Assembly (NCBI RefSeq): GCF_000717715.1 | Contig: NZ_JOAI01000001.1 | Span: forward strand, 248,001-312,000 | Length of the DNA: 64,000 nucleotides | Direction: 5' to 3' | Origin: Streptomyces sp. NRRL B-24484 | Lineage (GTDB): Bacteria > Actinomycetota > Actinomycetes > Streptomycetales > Streptomycetaceae | In this document: positions 26,349-36,511 of the stretch, in pieces | Layout: each line of letters begins with the position of its first letter | How positions within the stretch are numbered: the stretch's first letter is position 1 | Notes under the pieces: generated by a model | What the model saw: the letters and a program-made list of their open reading frames with translations, nothing else | Database searches by the model: none | What the model was told of the DNA's origin: nothing | Program-made: the position numbers and the translations under genes

Positions 26349-26422
26349 AACCGCAGGGTCCCGGCGGCTCTGGCGGGTCGCGGTGTTACTGCAGCCGGAG
26401 TTGTCTCCGGTAGTGCGGGGTG

Positions 26423-27883
26423 TCAGACCACCAGGGGGCGGTCCGTCGGGCGGATCGGGGCGGGCAGCGGGGTCTTGCCGCCCAGGAACTTGTCCACCGC
26501 GGCTGCGGCGGAGCGGCCCTCGGCGATCGCCCAGACGATGAGCGACTGGCCACGGCCCGCGTCACCGCAAACGTACACGCCCTCGACGTTGGTGGCGAAC
26601 TTGCCGTCACGGGCGACGTTGCCGCGGGCGTCCAGCTCGACGCCGAGCTGCTCGACCAGGCCGTTCTTGACGTCCGTGCCGGTGAAGCCCATGGCCAGGG
26701 TGACGAGCTGGGCCGGGATGGCGCGCTCGCTGCCGGGCACCTGCTCGAACTTGCCGTCCTTGAACTCGACCTCGACGAGGTGGAGCTGCTGGACGTTGCC
26801 GTCCTCGTCGCCGCTGAAGTGGGTGGTGGAGACGGAGTAGATCCGCTCGCCGCCCTCCTCGTGCGCGGAGGTGACCTTGTAGGTCATCGGCATGGTCGGC
26901 CAGGGCTGGTTGCCGGGGCGCTCCTCGCCGGGGCGGGGCATGATCTCCAGCTGGGTGACCGAGGCCGCGCCCTGGCGGTGGGCGGTGCCGACGCAGTCCG
27001 CGCCGGTGTCGCCGCCGCCGATGACGACCACGTGCTTGCCCTTGGCGCTGATCGGGGAGTCGACGTAGTCGCCCTCCTGCACCTTGTTGGCGAGCGGCAG
27101 GTACTCCATGGCCTGGTGGATGCCGGCCAGCTCCCGGCCCGGGACGGGCAGGTCGCGGGCGGTGGTGGCGCCGGCCGCGACGACGACCGCGTCGAAGCGC
27201 TCGCGCAGCTGCTGGCCGGTGATGTCCTCGCCGACGTGGACGCCGGTGCGGAAGCGGGTGCCCTCCGCGCGCATCTGCTCGATGCGGCGGTTGATGTGCC
27301 GCTTCTCCATCTTGAACTCGGGGATGCCGTAGCGCAGCAGGCCGCCGATGCGGTCGGCGCGCTCGTACACGACCACGGTGTGGCCGGCCCGGGTGAGCTG
27401 CTGGGCGGCGGCCAGGCCGGCCGGGCCGGAGCCGACGACGGCCACGGTCTTGCCGGAGAGGCGCTCCGGGACCTGCGGGGTGACGCCGCCGCCGTCCCAG
27501 GCCTTGTCGATGATGGTGACCTCGACGTTCTTGATGGTCACCGCGTCCTGGTTGATGCCGAGGACGCACGCCGACTCACAGGGCGCCGGGCAGAGGCGGC
27601 CGGTGAACTCCGGGAAGTTGTTGGTGGCGTGCAGGCGCTCGATGGCGCCCGTCCAGTCGTCCCGGTAGGCCAGGTCGTTCCACTCGGGGATGAGGTTCCC
27701 GAGCGGGCAGCCGTTGTGGCAGAACGGGATGCCGCAGTCCATGCAGCGGCCGGCCTGCTTGGTGATGATCGGCAGGAGGCTGCGCTCGACGTAGACCTCG
27801 TTCCAGTCCCGCAGACGGACGTCCACGGGACGGCGCTCGGCCAACTGCTTCGGGGTGGTCAGGAAGCCCTTCGGGTCAGCCAT
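26423..27883 (-). CDS. gltD: glutamate synthase (NADPH) small subunit
   Basis: A 486-residue flavoprotein that passes electrons from NADPH to the large subunit. The N-terminal domain carries the cysteine clusters for two 4Fe-4S centres: [17 protein letters not shown] near residue 40 and [10 protein letters not shown] near 95. The FAD site is [16 protein letters not shown], the NADPH site [16 protein letters not shown], and a second FAD strand ends in [20 protein letters not shown]. The gene overlaps the end of gltB by 8 nt, so the two are translated together at near equal amounts. Length is normal. Confidence 0.96.
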   Translation of the reverse strand: MADPKGFLTTPKQLAERRPVDVRLRDWNEVYVERSLLPIITKQAGRCMDCGIPFCHNGCPLGNLIPEWNDLAYRDDWTGAIERLHATNNFPEFTGRLCPAPCESACVLGINQDAVTIKNVEVTIIDKAWDGGGVTPQVPERLSGKTVAVVGSGPAGLAAAQQLTRAGHTVVVYERADRIGGLLRYGIPEFKMEKRHINRRIEQMRAEGTRFRTGVHVGEDITGQQLRERFDAVVVAAGATTARDLPVPGRELAGIHQAMEYLPLANKVQEGDYVDSPISAKGKHVVVIGGGDTGADCVGTAHRQGAASVTQLEIMPRPGEERPGNQPWPTMPMTYKVTSAHEEGGERIYSVSTTHFSGDEDGNVQQLHLVEVEFKDGKFEQVPGSERAIPAQLVTLAMGFTGTDVKNGLVEQLGVELDARGNVARDGKFATNVEGVYVCGDAGRGQSLIVWAIAEGRSAAAAVDKFLGGKTPLPAPIRPTDRPLVV

Positions 27884-30800
27884 GTGCCGCCTCCATCATC
27901 TTGCGAGTGGTCTCGGACTCGGAGAGCCCGTCGCGCTCAGCGGCATCCTTGGCGGCGAGCACAGCCTTGTAGTCGGTGGGCATGATCTTGGAGAAGCGGG
28001 AGACGCCGCTGCCCCAGTCGGCGAGGAGCTCGGCGGCCACGGTGGAGCCGGTCTCCTCGTAGTGCTGCTGCACGGTCTCGCGCAGCCAGTCGCGGTCCTT
28101 GGCGTCCGGGGCCTCGATGCCGACCATGCCGCCGTTGACGTTGGCCGGGCGGAGGTCCAGGACGAACGCGATGCCGCCGGACATGCCCGCCGCGAGGTTG
28201 CGCCCGGTCTCACCGAGGACCACGACCCGGCCGCCGGTCATGTACTCCAGGCCGTGGTCGCCCACGCCCTCCACGACCAGGGTGGCACCGGAGTTGCGGA
28301 CGGCGAAGCGCTCGCCGGCCTTGCCGCGCAGGTGGACGCGGCCGCCGGTGGCGCCGTAGCCGATGGTGTTGCCGGCGATCACGTGGTTCTGGGCGTCGGC
28401 GCCGATGGCCGCGGCGTCGCGGGCCGGGCGGACGACGATGACGCCGCCGGACAGGCCCTTGCCGACGTAGTCGTTGGCGTCGCCCTCCAGCCGCAGGGTG
28501 ACGCCCTTCGGCACGAAGGCGCCGAACGACTGGCCGGCGGAGCCGGTGAAGGTCACGTCGATGGTGCCCTCGGGCAGGCCCTCGCCGCGGTACTTCCTGG
28601 TCACCCGGTTGCCGAGCATGGTGCCGACCGTGCGGTTGACGTTGCGGATCGGCAGCTGGATCCGGACGGCCTCGCCGCGCTCCAGGGCGTCCTCGGCCAG
28701 CTCGATGAGCTGGTTGTCGAGGGCCTTGTCGAGCGAGTGGTCCTGCCCGGTGGTGTTGTGCAGGGCCGCGCCCTCGGGCAGCTCGGGCACGTGGAACAGC
28801 GGCGCCAGGTCGAGGCCGGCGGCCTTCCAGTGGCCGATCGCGGCCCGGGCGTCGATGTGCTCGGCGTGGCCGACGGCCTCCTCGATCGAGCGGAAGCCCA
28901 GCTCGGCGAGGATCTCGCGGACCTCCTCCGCGATGAACTCGAAGAAGTTCACCACGAACTCCGGCTTGCCGGAGAAGCGGTCGCGGAGCACCGGGTTCTG
29001 GGTGGCGACGCCGACCGGGCAGGTGTCCAGGTGGCAGACGCGCATCATGATGCAGCCGGAGACCACCAGCGGGGCGGTCGCGAAGCCGAACTCCTCGGCG
29101 CCCAGCAGGGCGGCGATGACGACGTCGCGGCCGGTCTTCAGCTGGCCGTCGGTCTGCACGACGATGCGGTCGCGCAGGCCGTTCAGCAGCAGGGTCTGCT
29201 GGGTCTCGGCGAGGCCGAGCTCCCAGGGGCCGCCCGCGTGCTTGAGCGAGGTCAGCGGCGAGGCGCCGGTGCCGCCGTCGTGGCCGGAGACCAGCACCAC
29301 GTCGGCGTGCGCCTTGGAGACGCCCGCGGCGACGGTGCCGACGCCGACCTCGGAGACCAGCTTCACGTGGATGCGGGCCTCGGGGTTGGCGTTCTTGAGG
29401 TCGTGGATCAGCTGAGCCAGGTCCTCGATGGAGTAGATGTCGTGGTGCGGCGGCGGGGAGATCAGGCCGACGCCCGGGGTGGAGTGCCGGGTGCTGGCGA
29501 CCCACGGGTAGACCTTGTGGCCGGGCAGCTGGCCGCCCTCGCCGGGCTTGGCGCCCTGGGCCATCTTGATCTGGATGTCGTCCGCGTTGACCAGGTACTC
29601 GCTGGTGACGCCGAACCGGCCGGAGGCGACCTGCTTGATCGCGGAGCGGCGCTCCGGGTCGTACAGGCGGTCCGGGTCCTCGCCGCCCTCACCGGTGTTG
29701 GACTTGCCGCCGAGGCGGTTCATCGCGATGGCGAGGGTCTCGTGCGCCTCGCGCGAGATGGAGCCGTACGACATGGCGCCGGTGGAGAAGCGCTTGACGA
29801 TCTCGGAGACCGGCTCGACCTCGTCGATCGAGATCGGGGTGCGGTCCTTGGCGTCCAGCTGGAACAGGCCGCGCAGCGTCATCAGGCGCTCGGACTGCTC
29901 GTTCACCCGGGAGGTGTACTGCTTGAAGATGTCGTACCGCTTGTTGCGGGTGGAGTGCTGCAGGCGGAAGACGGTGTCCGGGTCGAACAGGTGCGGCTCG
30001 CCCTCGCGGCGCCACTGGTACTCGCCGCCGATCTCCAGCGCGCGGTGCGCGGCCGGGATGCCGGAGGCTGGGTACGCCTTGGCGTGCCGGGCGGCGGTCT
30101 CCTTGGCGATCTCGTCCAGGCCGATGCCGCCGAGCTTGGTGGTGGTGCCGGCGAAGTAGCCGTCCACCAGCCCCTGCGAGAGGCCGATCGCCTCGAAGAC
30201 CTGGGCGCCGCGGTACGAGGCCACGGTGGAGATGCCCATCTTCGACATGACCTTCAGCACGCCCTTGCCGAGCGCCTTGATCAGGTTCTTGATGGCCTTC
30301 TCGGGCTCGACGCCCTGGATGAAGACGCCCTGCGCGACCAGGTCCTCGACGGACTCCATCGCCAGGTACGGGTTGACCGCGCCGGCGCCGTAGCCGACCA
30401 GCAGCGCGACGTGGTGCACCTCGCGGACGTCGCCGGCCTCGACGACCAGGGACACCTGGGTCCGCTGCTTGGTGCGGATCAGGTGGTGGTGGATCGCGGA
30501 GGTGAGCAGCAGCGACGGGATCGGCGCGTGCTCGGCGTCCGAGTGGCGGTCGGAGAGGACGACGATGCGGGCGCCGTCGGCGATCGCGGCGTCGGCCTCG
30601 GCGGCGATCTCGGCCAGGCGGGTGGCGAGGCCGGCGCCGCCGGTCGACACCTTGTAGAGGCCGGACAGCGTGACGGCCTTCAGGCCGGGCTGGTCGCCGT
30701 CGGCGTTGATGTGGATGAGCTTGGCCAGCTCGTCGTTGTCGATCACCGGGAAGGTGATGCCGACGGAGCGGCAGTGCGAGGGCTGCGCGTCGAGCAGGTT

Positions 30801-32486
30801 GCCCTCGGGGCCGAGGTTGCTCAGCAGCGAGGTGACGAGCTCCTCGCGGATGGCGTCCAGCGGCGGGTTGGTGACCTGCGCGAAGAGCTGCACGAAGTAG
30901 TCGAACAGCAGGCGCGGCTTCTCGGAGAGCGCGGCGATCGGCGAGTCGGTGCCCATCGAGCCGAGCGCCTCGCCACCGGTCTTGGCCATCGGCGCCAGGA
31001 TGACGCGCAGCTCCTCCTCGGTGTAGCCGAAGGTCTGCTGACGGCGGGTCACCGAGGCGTGGGTGTGGGCGATGTGCTCGCGCTCGGGGAGCTTGGCGAG
31101 CTGGATCTGCCCGGCGGCGACCCACTCCTCGTAGGGGTGCTCCCCGGCGAGGGCGGACTTGATCTCCTCGTCCTCGACGATGCGGCCCTCGGCCGTGTCG
31201 ACCAGGAACATCTTGCCGGGCTGCAGGCGGCCCTTCTTGACGACCCGCTCCTGCTCGATGTCGAGCACGCCGACCTCGGAGGAGAGGACGACCAGGCCGT
31301 CCTCGGTGATCCAGTAGCGGGCGGGACGCAGGCCGTTGCGGTCGAGGACCGCGCCGACCTGGGTGCCGTCGGTGAAGGTGACGCAGGCCGGGCCGTCCCA
31401 GGGCTCCATCAGGTTGGAGTGGTACTGGTAGAAGGCGCGGCGGGCCGGCTCCATGGTGGCGTGGTTCTCCCACGCCTCCGGGATCATCATCAGCACGGCG
31501 TGCGGCAGCGAACGGCCGCCGAGGTGGAGCAGCTCCAGGACCTCGTCGAAGGAGGCCGAGTCGGAGTGGTCCGGGGTGCAGATCGGGAAGATCCGCTCAA
31601 GGCCCCGGCCGTTGGCGTCCGCGGGGATGAGGTCGGTGGCGAGCTGGGACTCGCGGGCGGTCATCCAGTTCCGGTTGCCCTTGACCGTGTTGATCTCGCC
31701 GTTGTGCGCGACGAAGCGGTACGGGTGGGCGAGCGGCCAGCTCGGGAAGGTGTTGGTCGAGAACCGCGAGTGCACCAGGCCGACGGCGGAGGCGTAGAGC
31801 CGGTCCGACAGGTCGGGGAAGAAGGGCTCCAGCTGGCCGGTGGTCAGCATGCCCTTGTAGACGATGGTCCGGGCGGACAGCGACGGGAAGTAGACGCCGG
31901 CCTCGCGCTCGGAGCGCTTGCGGACGACGAAGGCGATCCGGTCGAGCTCGATGCCGGTCTTCTCGCCGTGCGACACGAAGAGCTGGCGGAAGCGCGGCAT
32001 GACCGAGCGGGCGGTGGCGCCGAGCAGGTCCGGGGTGACCGGGACGTCGCGCCAGCCGAGGACGGTCAGGCCCTCCTCGGCGGCGACGGCCTCGACGGCC
32101 GCGACCGCGGCGGCGTCGGCGGCGTCCTCGTCGGGCAGGAAGGCGATGCCCACCGCGTAGGAGCCGGCGGCCGGCAGCTCGAAGGAGACCTTGGAGCGCA
32201 GGAAGGCGTCCGGGACCTGCGTCAGGATGCCCGCGCCGTCACCGGAGTCCGGCTCGGCGCCGGTGGCGCCGCGGTGCTCCAGGTTGCGCAGGACGGTCAG
32301 CGCCTGGTCGACGACAGTGTGGTCGGCGATGCCGGTCAGCGTGGCGACGAAGCCGACGCCGCAGGCGTCGTGCTCGTTTCGCGGGTCGTACAGGCCCTGA
32401 GCAGCAGGTCGCGCATCCGGAACGAGCGCGTACGGGCGGCTGGCCTGCGCGGGCTCGTTGGCGGAGTGCATGGATGCAGACAGCAT
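27876..32486 (-). CDS. gltB: glutamate synthase (NADPH) large subunit
   Basis: A 1536-residue enzyme making two glutamates from glutamine and 2-oxoglutarate. The nucleophile is the Cys in [14 protein letters not shown], residue 42 from the chosen start, so 41 residues would be cleaved as a propeptide. The class-II amidotransferase domain is followed by a central domain, the FMN barrel ([20 protein letters not shown]) and a 3Fe-4S cluster ([12 protein letters not shown] near residue 1150), then the C-terminal beta-helix with repeated G-x-x-G. I prefer ATG 32486 to a start 72 nt upstream because GGGAG lies just before it. It is the first gene of gltBD. With ammonium assimilation by glutamine synthetase it forms the GS-GOGAT route. 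Confidence 0.95.
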   Translation of the reverse strand: MLSASMHSANEPAQASRPYALVPDARPAAQGLYDPRNEHDACGVGFVATLTGIADHTVVDQALTVLRNLEHRGATGAEPDSGDGAGILTQVPDAFLRSKVSFELPAAGSYAVGIAFLPDEDAADAAAVAAVEAVAAEEGLTVLGWRDVPVTPDLLGATARSVMPRFRQLFVSHGEKTGIELDRIAFVVRKRSEREAGVYFPSLSARTIVYKGMLTTGQLEPFFPDLSDRLYASAVGLVHSRFSTNTFPSWPLAHPYRFVAHNGEINTVKGNRNWMTARESQLATDLIPADANGRGLERIFPICTPDHSDSASFDEVLELLHLGGRSLPHAVLMMIPEAWENHATMEPARRAFYQYHSNLMEPWDGPACVTFTDGTQVGAVLDRNGLRPARYWITEDGLVVLSSEVGVLDIEQERVVKKGRLQPGKMFLVDTAEGRIVEDEEIKSALAGEHPYEEWVAAGQIQLAKLPEREHIAHTHASVTRRQQTFGYTEEELRVILAPMAKTGGEALGSMGTDSPIAALSEKPRLLFDYFVQLFAQVTNPPLDAIREELVTSLLSNLGPEGNLLDAQPSHCRSVGITFPVIDNDELAKLIHINADGDQPGLKAVTLSGLYKVSTGGAGLATRLAEIAAEADAAIADGARIVVLSDRHSDAEHAPIPSLLLTSAIHHHLIRTKQRTQVSLVVEAGDVREVHHVALLVGYGAGAVNPYLAMESVEDLVAQGVFIQGVEPEKAIKNLIKALGKGVLKVMSKMGISTVASYRGAQVFEAIGLSQGLVDGYFAGTTTKLGGIGLDEIAKETAARHAKAYPASGIPAAHRALEIGGEYQWRREGEPHLFDPDTVFRLQHSTRNKRYDIFKQYTSRVNEQSERLMTLRGLFQLDAKDRTPISIDEVEPVSEIVKRFSTGAMSYGSISREAHETLAIAMNRLGGKSNTGEGGEDPDRLYDPERRSAIKQVASGRFGVTSEYLVNADDIQIKMAQGAKPGEGGQLPGHKVYPWVASTRHSTPGVGLISPPPHHDIYSIEDLAQLIHDLKNANPEARIHVKLVSEVGVGTVAAGVSKAHADVVLVSGHDGGTGASPLTSLKHAGGPWELGLAETQQTLLLNGLRDRIVVQTDGQLKTGRDVVIAALLGAEEFGFATAPLVVSGCIMMRVCHLDTCPVGVATQNPVLRDRFSGKPEFVVNFFEFIAEEVREILAELGFRSIEEAVGHAEHIDARAAIGHWKAAGLDLAPLFHVPELPEGAALHNTTGQDHSLDKALDNQLIELAEDALERGEAVRIQLPIRNVNRTVGTMLGNRVTRKYRGEGLPEGTIDVTFTGSAGQSFGAFVPKGVTLRLEGDANDYVGKGLSGGVIVVRPARDAAAIGADAQNHVIAGNTIGYGATGGRVHLRGKAGERFAVRNSGATLVVEGVGDHGLEYMTGGRVVVLGETGRNLAAGMSGGIAFVLDLRPANVNGGMVGIEAPDAKDRDWLRETVQQHYEETGSTVAAELLADWGSGVSRFSKIMPTDYKAVLAAKDAAERDGLSESETTRKMMEAAHG

Positions 32487-32769
32487 CGGCTCTCCCGTCG
32501 TCGTCTTGTGGCTTGGGAGCACACCGTCCGGCCGGGGAGCCGGAGGGGCTTGGTGCATTAAGGGACGACGTTGGCCCTCTGCGATTTTTCGTGCAGGTTA
32601 CATGATGCCGGAGATCTTGCGAAGTGGAACGAAGCGTCCACATGGCGGACATAACCCGCAGGTCAGCGGTGGTTACCGATCAGTAGGACCGGCCCGGCGC
32701 AGCGCGCAACGGTGCGCGTGTTTCCACCAGTGTGCCCAACGGTCGCGCGGGTGAAACAGAGTCGAAACG

Positions 32770-32795
32770 CCCTGTCCATGCGCGCATGGACAGGG
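32770..32795 (-). terminator. 26-bp perfect palindrome between VIT1-like gene and gltB
   Basis: CCCTGTCCATGCG and its exact complement meet with no spacer. As RNA it folds into a long hairpin; as DNA it could be a protein-binding palindrome. It lies about 160 nt beyond the VIT1-like stop. Confidence 0.5.
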
Positions 32796-32801
32796 CTCCT
32801 G

Positions 32802-32840
32802 CGATTCCATCCCGTACGACCGACCGTCGGGATGGAATCG
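32802..32840 (-). terminator. second inverted repeat, adjacent to the palindrome
   Basis: CGATTCCATCCCG (32802-32814) and its exact complement (32828-32840) with a 13-nt loop, only 6 nt from the palindrome at 32770-32795. Termination of the VIT1-like transcript is the simplest reading. Confidence 0.5.
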
Positions 32841-32953
32841 AGGGCCGGAAGCCGCCGCGGAGAGCGTAGAACAGGCACGGACCACGGGCCCATGTGTGGA
32901 ACGTCACGCACCCCTCGGCATATCCATGCGGTGCGCTGTGGCATCGCACGAGG

Positions 32954-33694
32954 TCAGCCGAGCTGTCCGCCGATCAGCCGGCCGAGCAGGAAGGTCAGCC
33001 CGGCGGCCGCACCGCCCAGCGCCAGCTGCCGCAGGCCGCTGAACCACCAGCTGCGCGCGGTCACCCGGGCGACCACGGCACCGCACAGGAACAGGCCCGC
33101 CGCCGAGGCGATCAGGGCCGGCCAGAGCGCGGCTGCACCCAGCAGGTACGGCAGCAGCGGCAGCAGGGCGCCCAGTGCGAAGCAGGCGAACGAGGAGACG
33201 GCGGCGACCAGCGGCGAGGGCAGGTCGTCCGGGTCGACGCCCAGCTCCTCGCGGGCGTGCACGGCGAGGGTCTGCTCGGGGTCGCGGGACAGCTGCCGGG
33301 CCACCTCGTGCGCCAGCTCCGGCTCGACGCCCTTGGCCACGTACAGCTGGGCGAGTTCGGCGAGCTCGCCGTGCGGGTTGCGGCGCAGCTCGATCCGCTC
33401 GGCCTCGATCTCCGCCTCCACCAGCTCCCGTTGGGAGGCGACCGAGGTGTACTCCCCCGCCGCCATCGAGAAGGCACCGGCGGCGAGGCCGGCCAGACCG
33501 GTGAGGATGACGGCGCTGCGGCCGGCGTCGCCGCCGACCACGCCGCTCACCAGCGCGAGGTTGGAGACCAGGCCGTCCATCGCGCCGAAGACGGCGGGCC
33601 GCAGCCAGCCGCCGTTCACGTCCCGGTGGTGTCCCTCCTCCGGGATGCGCGGCTTCGGCTCGTCGGTGGCGGTCGGGTGCGTGGCGGTGCTCAT
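32954..33694 (-). CDS. VIT1/CCC1-family membrane transporter
   Basis: A 246-residue protein of the vacuolar iron transporter family, which moves Fe2+ or Mn2+ by proton exchange. The first helix region reads RPAVFGAMDGLVSNLALVSGVVGG, the family signature, and AGAFSMAAGEYTSVASQRELVEAEIEAERIEL covers the second helix and the start of the metal-binding domain, rich in Glu and His. Three more helices follow after residue 165 (FACFALGALLPLLPYLLG and so on). The ATG at 33694 has AGGGGG ahead. It is alone in its unit; the 209 nt before it contain only the hairpin of the lgt side. Iron or manganese cannot be decided. Confidence 0.87.
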   Translation of the reverse strand: MSTATHPTATDEPKPRIPEEGHHRDVNGGWLRPAVFGAMDGLVSNLALVSGVVGGDAGRSAVILTGLAGLAAGAFSMAAGEYTSVASQRELVEAEIEAERIELRRNPHGELAELAQLYVAKGVEPELAHEVARQLSRDPEQTLAVHAREELGVDPDDLPSPLVAAVSSFACFALGALLPLLPYLLGAAALWPALIASAAGLFLCGAVVARVTARSWWFSGLRQLALGGAAAGLTFLLGRLIGGQLG

Positions 33695-33849
33695 GGGTCG
33701 GGCCCCCCTGTCGGACGTCCCCCCTGCGCAGCCTGGCACGGCGCCGTCGCCGTGGGCCTGGGCAGGGTTGCCCGCAGGGCTCTACGGGTTCGAACGTAGC
33801 CCGTTGACCTGCGACTTTCCAGCAAAGTAAGGCTGTCCGAACATGCCGG

Positions 33850-33882
33850 CGGCCGCCCTCCACACGGGGTGGCGGGCGGCCG
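33850..33882 (-). terminator. lgt terminator hairpin
   Basis: CGGCCGCCC-t-CCAC (33850-33863) faces GTGG-c-GGGCGGCCG (33869-33882): 13 pairs with one mismatch, 5-nt loop, 21 nt after the lgt stop. Confidence 0.6.
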
Positions 33883-33903
33883 TCGGGCGGGCTTTCGACC
33901 AGG

Positions 33904-34836
33904 TCAGACGGGCTGTTCCGGGGTGGCATCGACCGGCGCGGCGGTGCGCTCGGCGCCGCGGGCGCCGTCCGAGGACTGGGACGGGCCCTCCTCCGCGGCC
34001 TCGGCGCGGGCCGCCGGGTCGATGGACTCCGGTGCCTCCCGGCCGGGGCGCAGCCGGGCGGAGACCACCAGGTAGGCCACGGCGGCGACGAAGACGACGA
34101 TCGAGGTCCAGTCGTTGAGGCGCAGGCCCAGGATGTGGTGCGCCTCGTCGATGCGCAGGTACTCGATCCAGAACCGGCCGACGGTGTACGCGGCGACGTA
34201 CAGGGCGAAGGCCCGGCCGTGGCCGAGGGTGAAGCGGCGGTCGGCCCAGATCACCAGCAGGGCCACGCCGACGCACCAGAGCGACTCGTACAGGAAGGTG
34301 GGGTGGAATACGCCCTCGATCACGGTGCCGTCGGGCTCGACCTTGTGGATCTCAAGGCCCCAGGGCAGCGTGGTCGGCTTGCCGTACAGCTCCTGGTTGA
34401 ACCAGTTGCCCCAGCGGCCGCAGGCCTGGGCGAGGGCGATGCCGGGCGCGATGGCGTCCGCGTAGGCGGGCAGCGGGACTCCGCGGCGGCGGCAGCCGAT
34501 CCACGCGCCGACCGCGCCGAGCGCGATCGCCCCCCAGATGCCGAGGCCGCCCTCCCAGATCTTGAAGGCGTTCCACGGGTTCTTGCCGTCGCCGAAGTAC
34601 AGCTGGTGATCGGTGATCACGTGGTACAGGCGGCCGCCGACCAGGCCGAAGGGCACGGCCCAGACGGCGATGTCGCCGACCGTGTGCTTGGCACCGCCCC
34701 GGGCGACCCAGCGCTTGCTGCCGAGCCAGACCGCGACGACGACGCCGATGATGATGCAGAACGCGTAGGCGCGCAGCGGGACCGGCCCCAGGTAGAGGAC
34801 GCCCCGCGACGGGCTCGGGATGTATGCGAGATCCAT
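33904..34836 (-). CDS. lgt: prolipoprotein diacylglyceryl transferase
   Basis: A 310-residue, seven-helix membrane enzyme that attaches diacylglycerol from phosphatidylglycerol to the lipobox cysteine, so it acts on LivK and the lipoproteins seen elsewhere in this window. The Lgt signature is intact: GRWGNWFNQELYG near residue 145, preceded by VGGRLYHV with the essential Tyr/His region and GGLGIWGAI. The last 45 residues are a charged, Ala/Glu-rich cytosolic tail not needed by the family core, common in actinomycetes. ATG 34836 was chosen: the protein then starts MDLAYIPSPS right before the first helix, and a TAGCGT hexamer lies 10 nt upstream. Upstream on the same strand is the DsbA-like gene. 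Confidence 0.95.
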   Translation of the reverse strand: MDLAYIPSPSRGVLYLGPVPLRAYAFCIIIGVVVAVWLGSKRWVARGGAKHTVGDIAVWAVPFGLVGGRLYHVITDHQLYFGDGKNPWNAFKIWEGGLGIWGAIALGAVGAWIGCRRRGVPLPAYADAIAPGIALAQACGRWGNWFNQELYGKPTTLPWGLEIHKVEPDGTVIEGVFHPTFLYESLWCVGVALLVIWADRRFTLGHGRAFALYVAAYTVGRFWIEYLRIDEAHHILGLRLNDWTSIVVFVAAVAYLVVSARLRPGREAPESIDPAARAEAAEEGPSQSSDGARGAERTAAPVDATPEQPV

Positions 34837-34856
34837 GGCAGGGTCGACGCTACCGT

Positions 34857-34922
34857 GTCCCGGCCGCCGGATCGGCACCGGCGCGGGTCACAGCTTCCGA
34901 ACGGTCACGGGGCGGCCGGGAC
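34857..34922 (-). terminator. long-loop inverted repeat after the DsbA-like gene
   Basis: GTCCCGGCCGCC (34857-34868) and its exact complement (34911-34922), with a 42-nt loop, 10 nt after the stop. The long loop makes the terminator call uncertain. The repeat also lies just upstream of lgt. Confidence 0.35.
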
Positions 34923-34932
34923 GGCCGGTCGC

Positions 34933-35766
34933 TCAGGGGGTGGCCGCGGCGCTCGGGGCCTGGGCGCCGGGCGAACCGGTGGTGCCGGGCTTCTTGCCCT
35001 GGTTGGCCTCGTCGACCCACTTCACGAGGTTCTCCGGGGAGATCTGCTCGTCGCCCTTCTTCGGGTAGATCGGGGTGCCGTTCAGCGTCAGGGTCGGCGT
35101 GGACTTGAAGCCGGACTTGTCGAAGTCCTGCTGGACGGCGGAGACCCAGTCGCCGTAGGTGTTGTCGTTGACGCAGGCCCGGAAGGCCGGGGTGTCCAGG
35201 CCCGGGACCTGCTTGGCGAGGTCGATCAGGGCCTCCTTGTCGCCGTAGGTGTCGGAGGTCTCCGGCGGCTGGTTCTTGTAGAGGACGTCGTGGTACGCGC
35301 GGAACTTGCCCGCGTCCTGCGCGCAGGCGAGGGCGTTGGCGCCGTACTTGGAGCCCTTGCCGCCGAGCGAGCGGTCGATGAACGACACGATGTGGTAGTT
35401 CACGGAGAGCTTGCCCGCGTCCTCCAGCTCGTTGACGGTCTGGTTGAAGGCCTGCTCGAAGCTGCCGCAGGCGGGGCAGCGCGGGTCCTCGTAGACGGTG
35501 AGGACGGAGGGGGCGTCGGCGGCGCCGGAGGGGATGACGAGGTTCTTGTCGCCGATGGTGCCGGTGGGCGCGGCGGTCGGCGTCTCCGGCGTGGAGCGCT
35601 CGTTCTGCACGATCACGCCGGTGACCACGGCGGCGGCGATCACCGCGACCGCGACGCCGGCGACGATCAGCTGCTTCTTGCGGCGGCCACGGGCCTCGTC
35701 GGCGGCCCGCTGCTGCAGCATCCGCTCGCGGGCCGTGCGCTTTCCTTCTCGGTTCTTGTCGCTCAT
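34933..35766 (-). CDS. membrane-anchored DsbA-like thioredoxin-fold protein
   Basis: A 277-residue protein. After a charged N-terminus (NREGKRTARERMLQQRAADE) comes one transmembrane helix, about residues 33-52, so the rest faces outside. The thioredoxin-fold part has VLTVYEDPRCPACGSFEQAF with the redox pair CPAC, an inserted helical region with a second cysteine pair (ALACAQ, FRACVND), and the cis-proline strand STPTLTLNGTPIY. This is the DsbA_4/MPT63-like group of actinobacterial thiol-disulfide oxidoreductases. The MauE-like membrane gene lies immediately upstream on the same strand (80 nt), so the two probably form an oxidising or reducing couple outside the membrane. Confidence 0.87.
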   Translation of the reverse strand: MSDKNREGKRTARERMLQQRAADEARGRRKKQLIVAGVAVAVIAAAVVTGVIVQNERSTPETPTAAPTGTIGDKNLVIPSGAADAPSVLTVYEDPRCPACGSFEQAFNQTVNELEDAGKLSVNYHIVSFIDRSLGGKGSKYGANALACAQDAGKFRAYHDVLYKNQPPETSDTYGDKEALIDLAKQVPGLDTPAFRACVNDNTYGDWVSAVQQDFDKSGFKSTPTLTLNGTPIYPKKGDEQISPENLVKWVDEANQGKKPGTTGSPGAQAPSAAATP

Positions 35767-35846
35767 GGGTGCTGTTTCCAAGGCCGTGTCCGGGTCGTCG
35801 GAGGGATGCGGGGTGTCCGCGGGTCGGGTGCGGTGGCGCGGGGCGG

Positions 35847-36362
35847 TCAGGCGGCGAGCCAGGAGTCGACGGAGAACTTCGTCCTCGGCCGGAAGACCAG
35901 CCAGAGGGCGAGCAGGAGGAAGCCGGTGTCGCGGAGGATCTCCTGGAAGTACTCCGTCTTGGAGGCGTCGACCGCGCCGCCGCCGCCGAAGCAGCCGCAG
36001 TCGATGGAGATGCCGCGGGCCCAGGCCGAGGCGATGCCCGCGATGAAGGTGAGCAGCAGCAGGGCGGAGACCGCGGCGACCAGCCGCGTGCCGAGGCCGA
36101 TCAGCAGCAGCACGGCGAGCGCCAGCTCCAGGAAAGGCAGGCCGTAGCCGACCGGCTTGACCAGCGACTCGGGCAGGATCTCGTAGGCGCGGACGGCCTG
36201 GGCGGCCTCGGCCGGGTCGGAGATCTTGGCGAGCCCGGCCCAGCCCCAGACCACGGCCAGGCCGAGCCGGACGGCGAGGCCGATCCATTCGGCGGCCGGC
36301 CCGGAGAGCACCCGGCGGAGCCCTCCGTCGGCGTGCGGCCGGATCGTCTGCGGACTTGCCAT
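35847..36362 (-). CDS. MauE/DoxX-family membrane protein
   Basis: A 171-residue protein with four transmembrane helices (starting around residues 26, 70, 92 and 143). VRLGLAVVWGWAGLAKISDP and RAYEILPESLVKPVGYGLPF are the MauE signature; the loop after helix three carries SIDCGCFGGGG, a CxC motif that in this family supplies electrons or disulfides to a partner. The partner here is the DsbA-like CPAC protein encoded next. MauE was named from methylamine utilisation, but no other mau gene is present, so a general envelope thiol-redox role is more likely. A possible sigma-R type promoter lies 65-90 nt upstream. Confidence 0.85.
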   Translation of the reverse strand: MASPQTIRPHADGGLRRVLSGPAAEWIGLAVRLGLAVVWGWAGLAKISDPAEAAQAVRAYEILPESLVKPVGYGLPFLELALAVLLLIGLGTRLVAAVSALLLLTFIAGIASAWARGISIDCGCFGGGGAVDASKTEYFQEILRDTGFLLLALWLVFRPRTKFSVDSWLAA

Positions 36363-36426
36363 GGCTCTCCCCCTGGGCATGTGCGGCTCGGTGCGGCGGG
36401 CCGCGGCGGGCGGCCCCTGACGGATG

Positions 36427-36452
36427 AACCGTAGAGGAAGAGGTACGTTTCC
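36427..36452 (-). promoter_or_regulatory. possible sigma-R-type promoter before the MauE/DsbA-like operon
   Basis: On the minus strand GGAAA (36448-36452) is followed after exactly 18 nt by GTT (36427-36429), one mismatch from the GGAAT-N18-GTT pattern used by the thiol-stress sigma factor SigR of streptomycetes. It lies in an AT-richer gap 64 nt before the start codon. The motif is short and could occur by chance. Confidence 0.3.
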
Positions 36453-36511
36453 TCCGCATTGACGAATTACGCCGAAAGAGTGATATTTTCGCTGCCCATG
36501 TCCGGCTTGTT

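Larger units (their letters stand above)
32487..32953. promoter_or_regulatory. gltB upstream region with two tandem hairpins
   Basis: A 467-nt gap with no gene I accept. Close to gltB, around 32560-32680, the DNA is AT-richer (GATTTTTCG, GGTTACATGATG), where its promoter probably lies. Further upstream CAACGGT occurs at 32707-32713 and 32737-32743, exactly 30 nt apart. Then come two strong inverted repeats, annotated separately, that lie between gltB and the end of the VIT1-like gene. Confidence 0.5.

Noticed and set aside
27855..32561. 1568-residue open frame antisense to gltB
   Set aside because: Low-complexity Gly/Val/Asp composition with no motifs; mirror of a conserved gene.
32487..32770. 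GlnR box upstream of gltB
   Set aside because: I could not find a convincing GTNAC-N6-GAAAC arrangement, only partial matches.
32770..32840. Tandem hairpins as an ANTAR target for the regulator at 12857-13516
   Set aside because: ANTAR targets have paired hexanucleotide loops with A at position 1 and G at 4. One hairpin here has no free loop of that size and the other has 13 nt.
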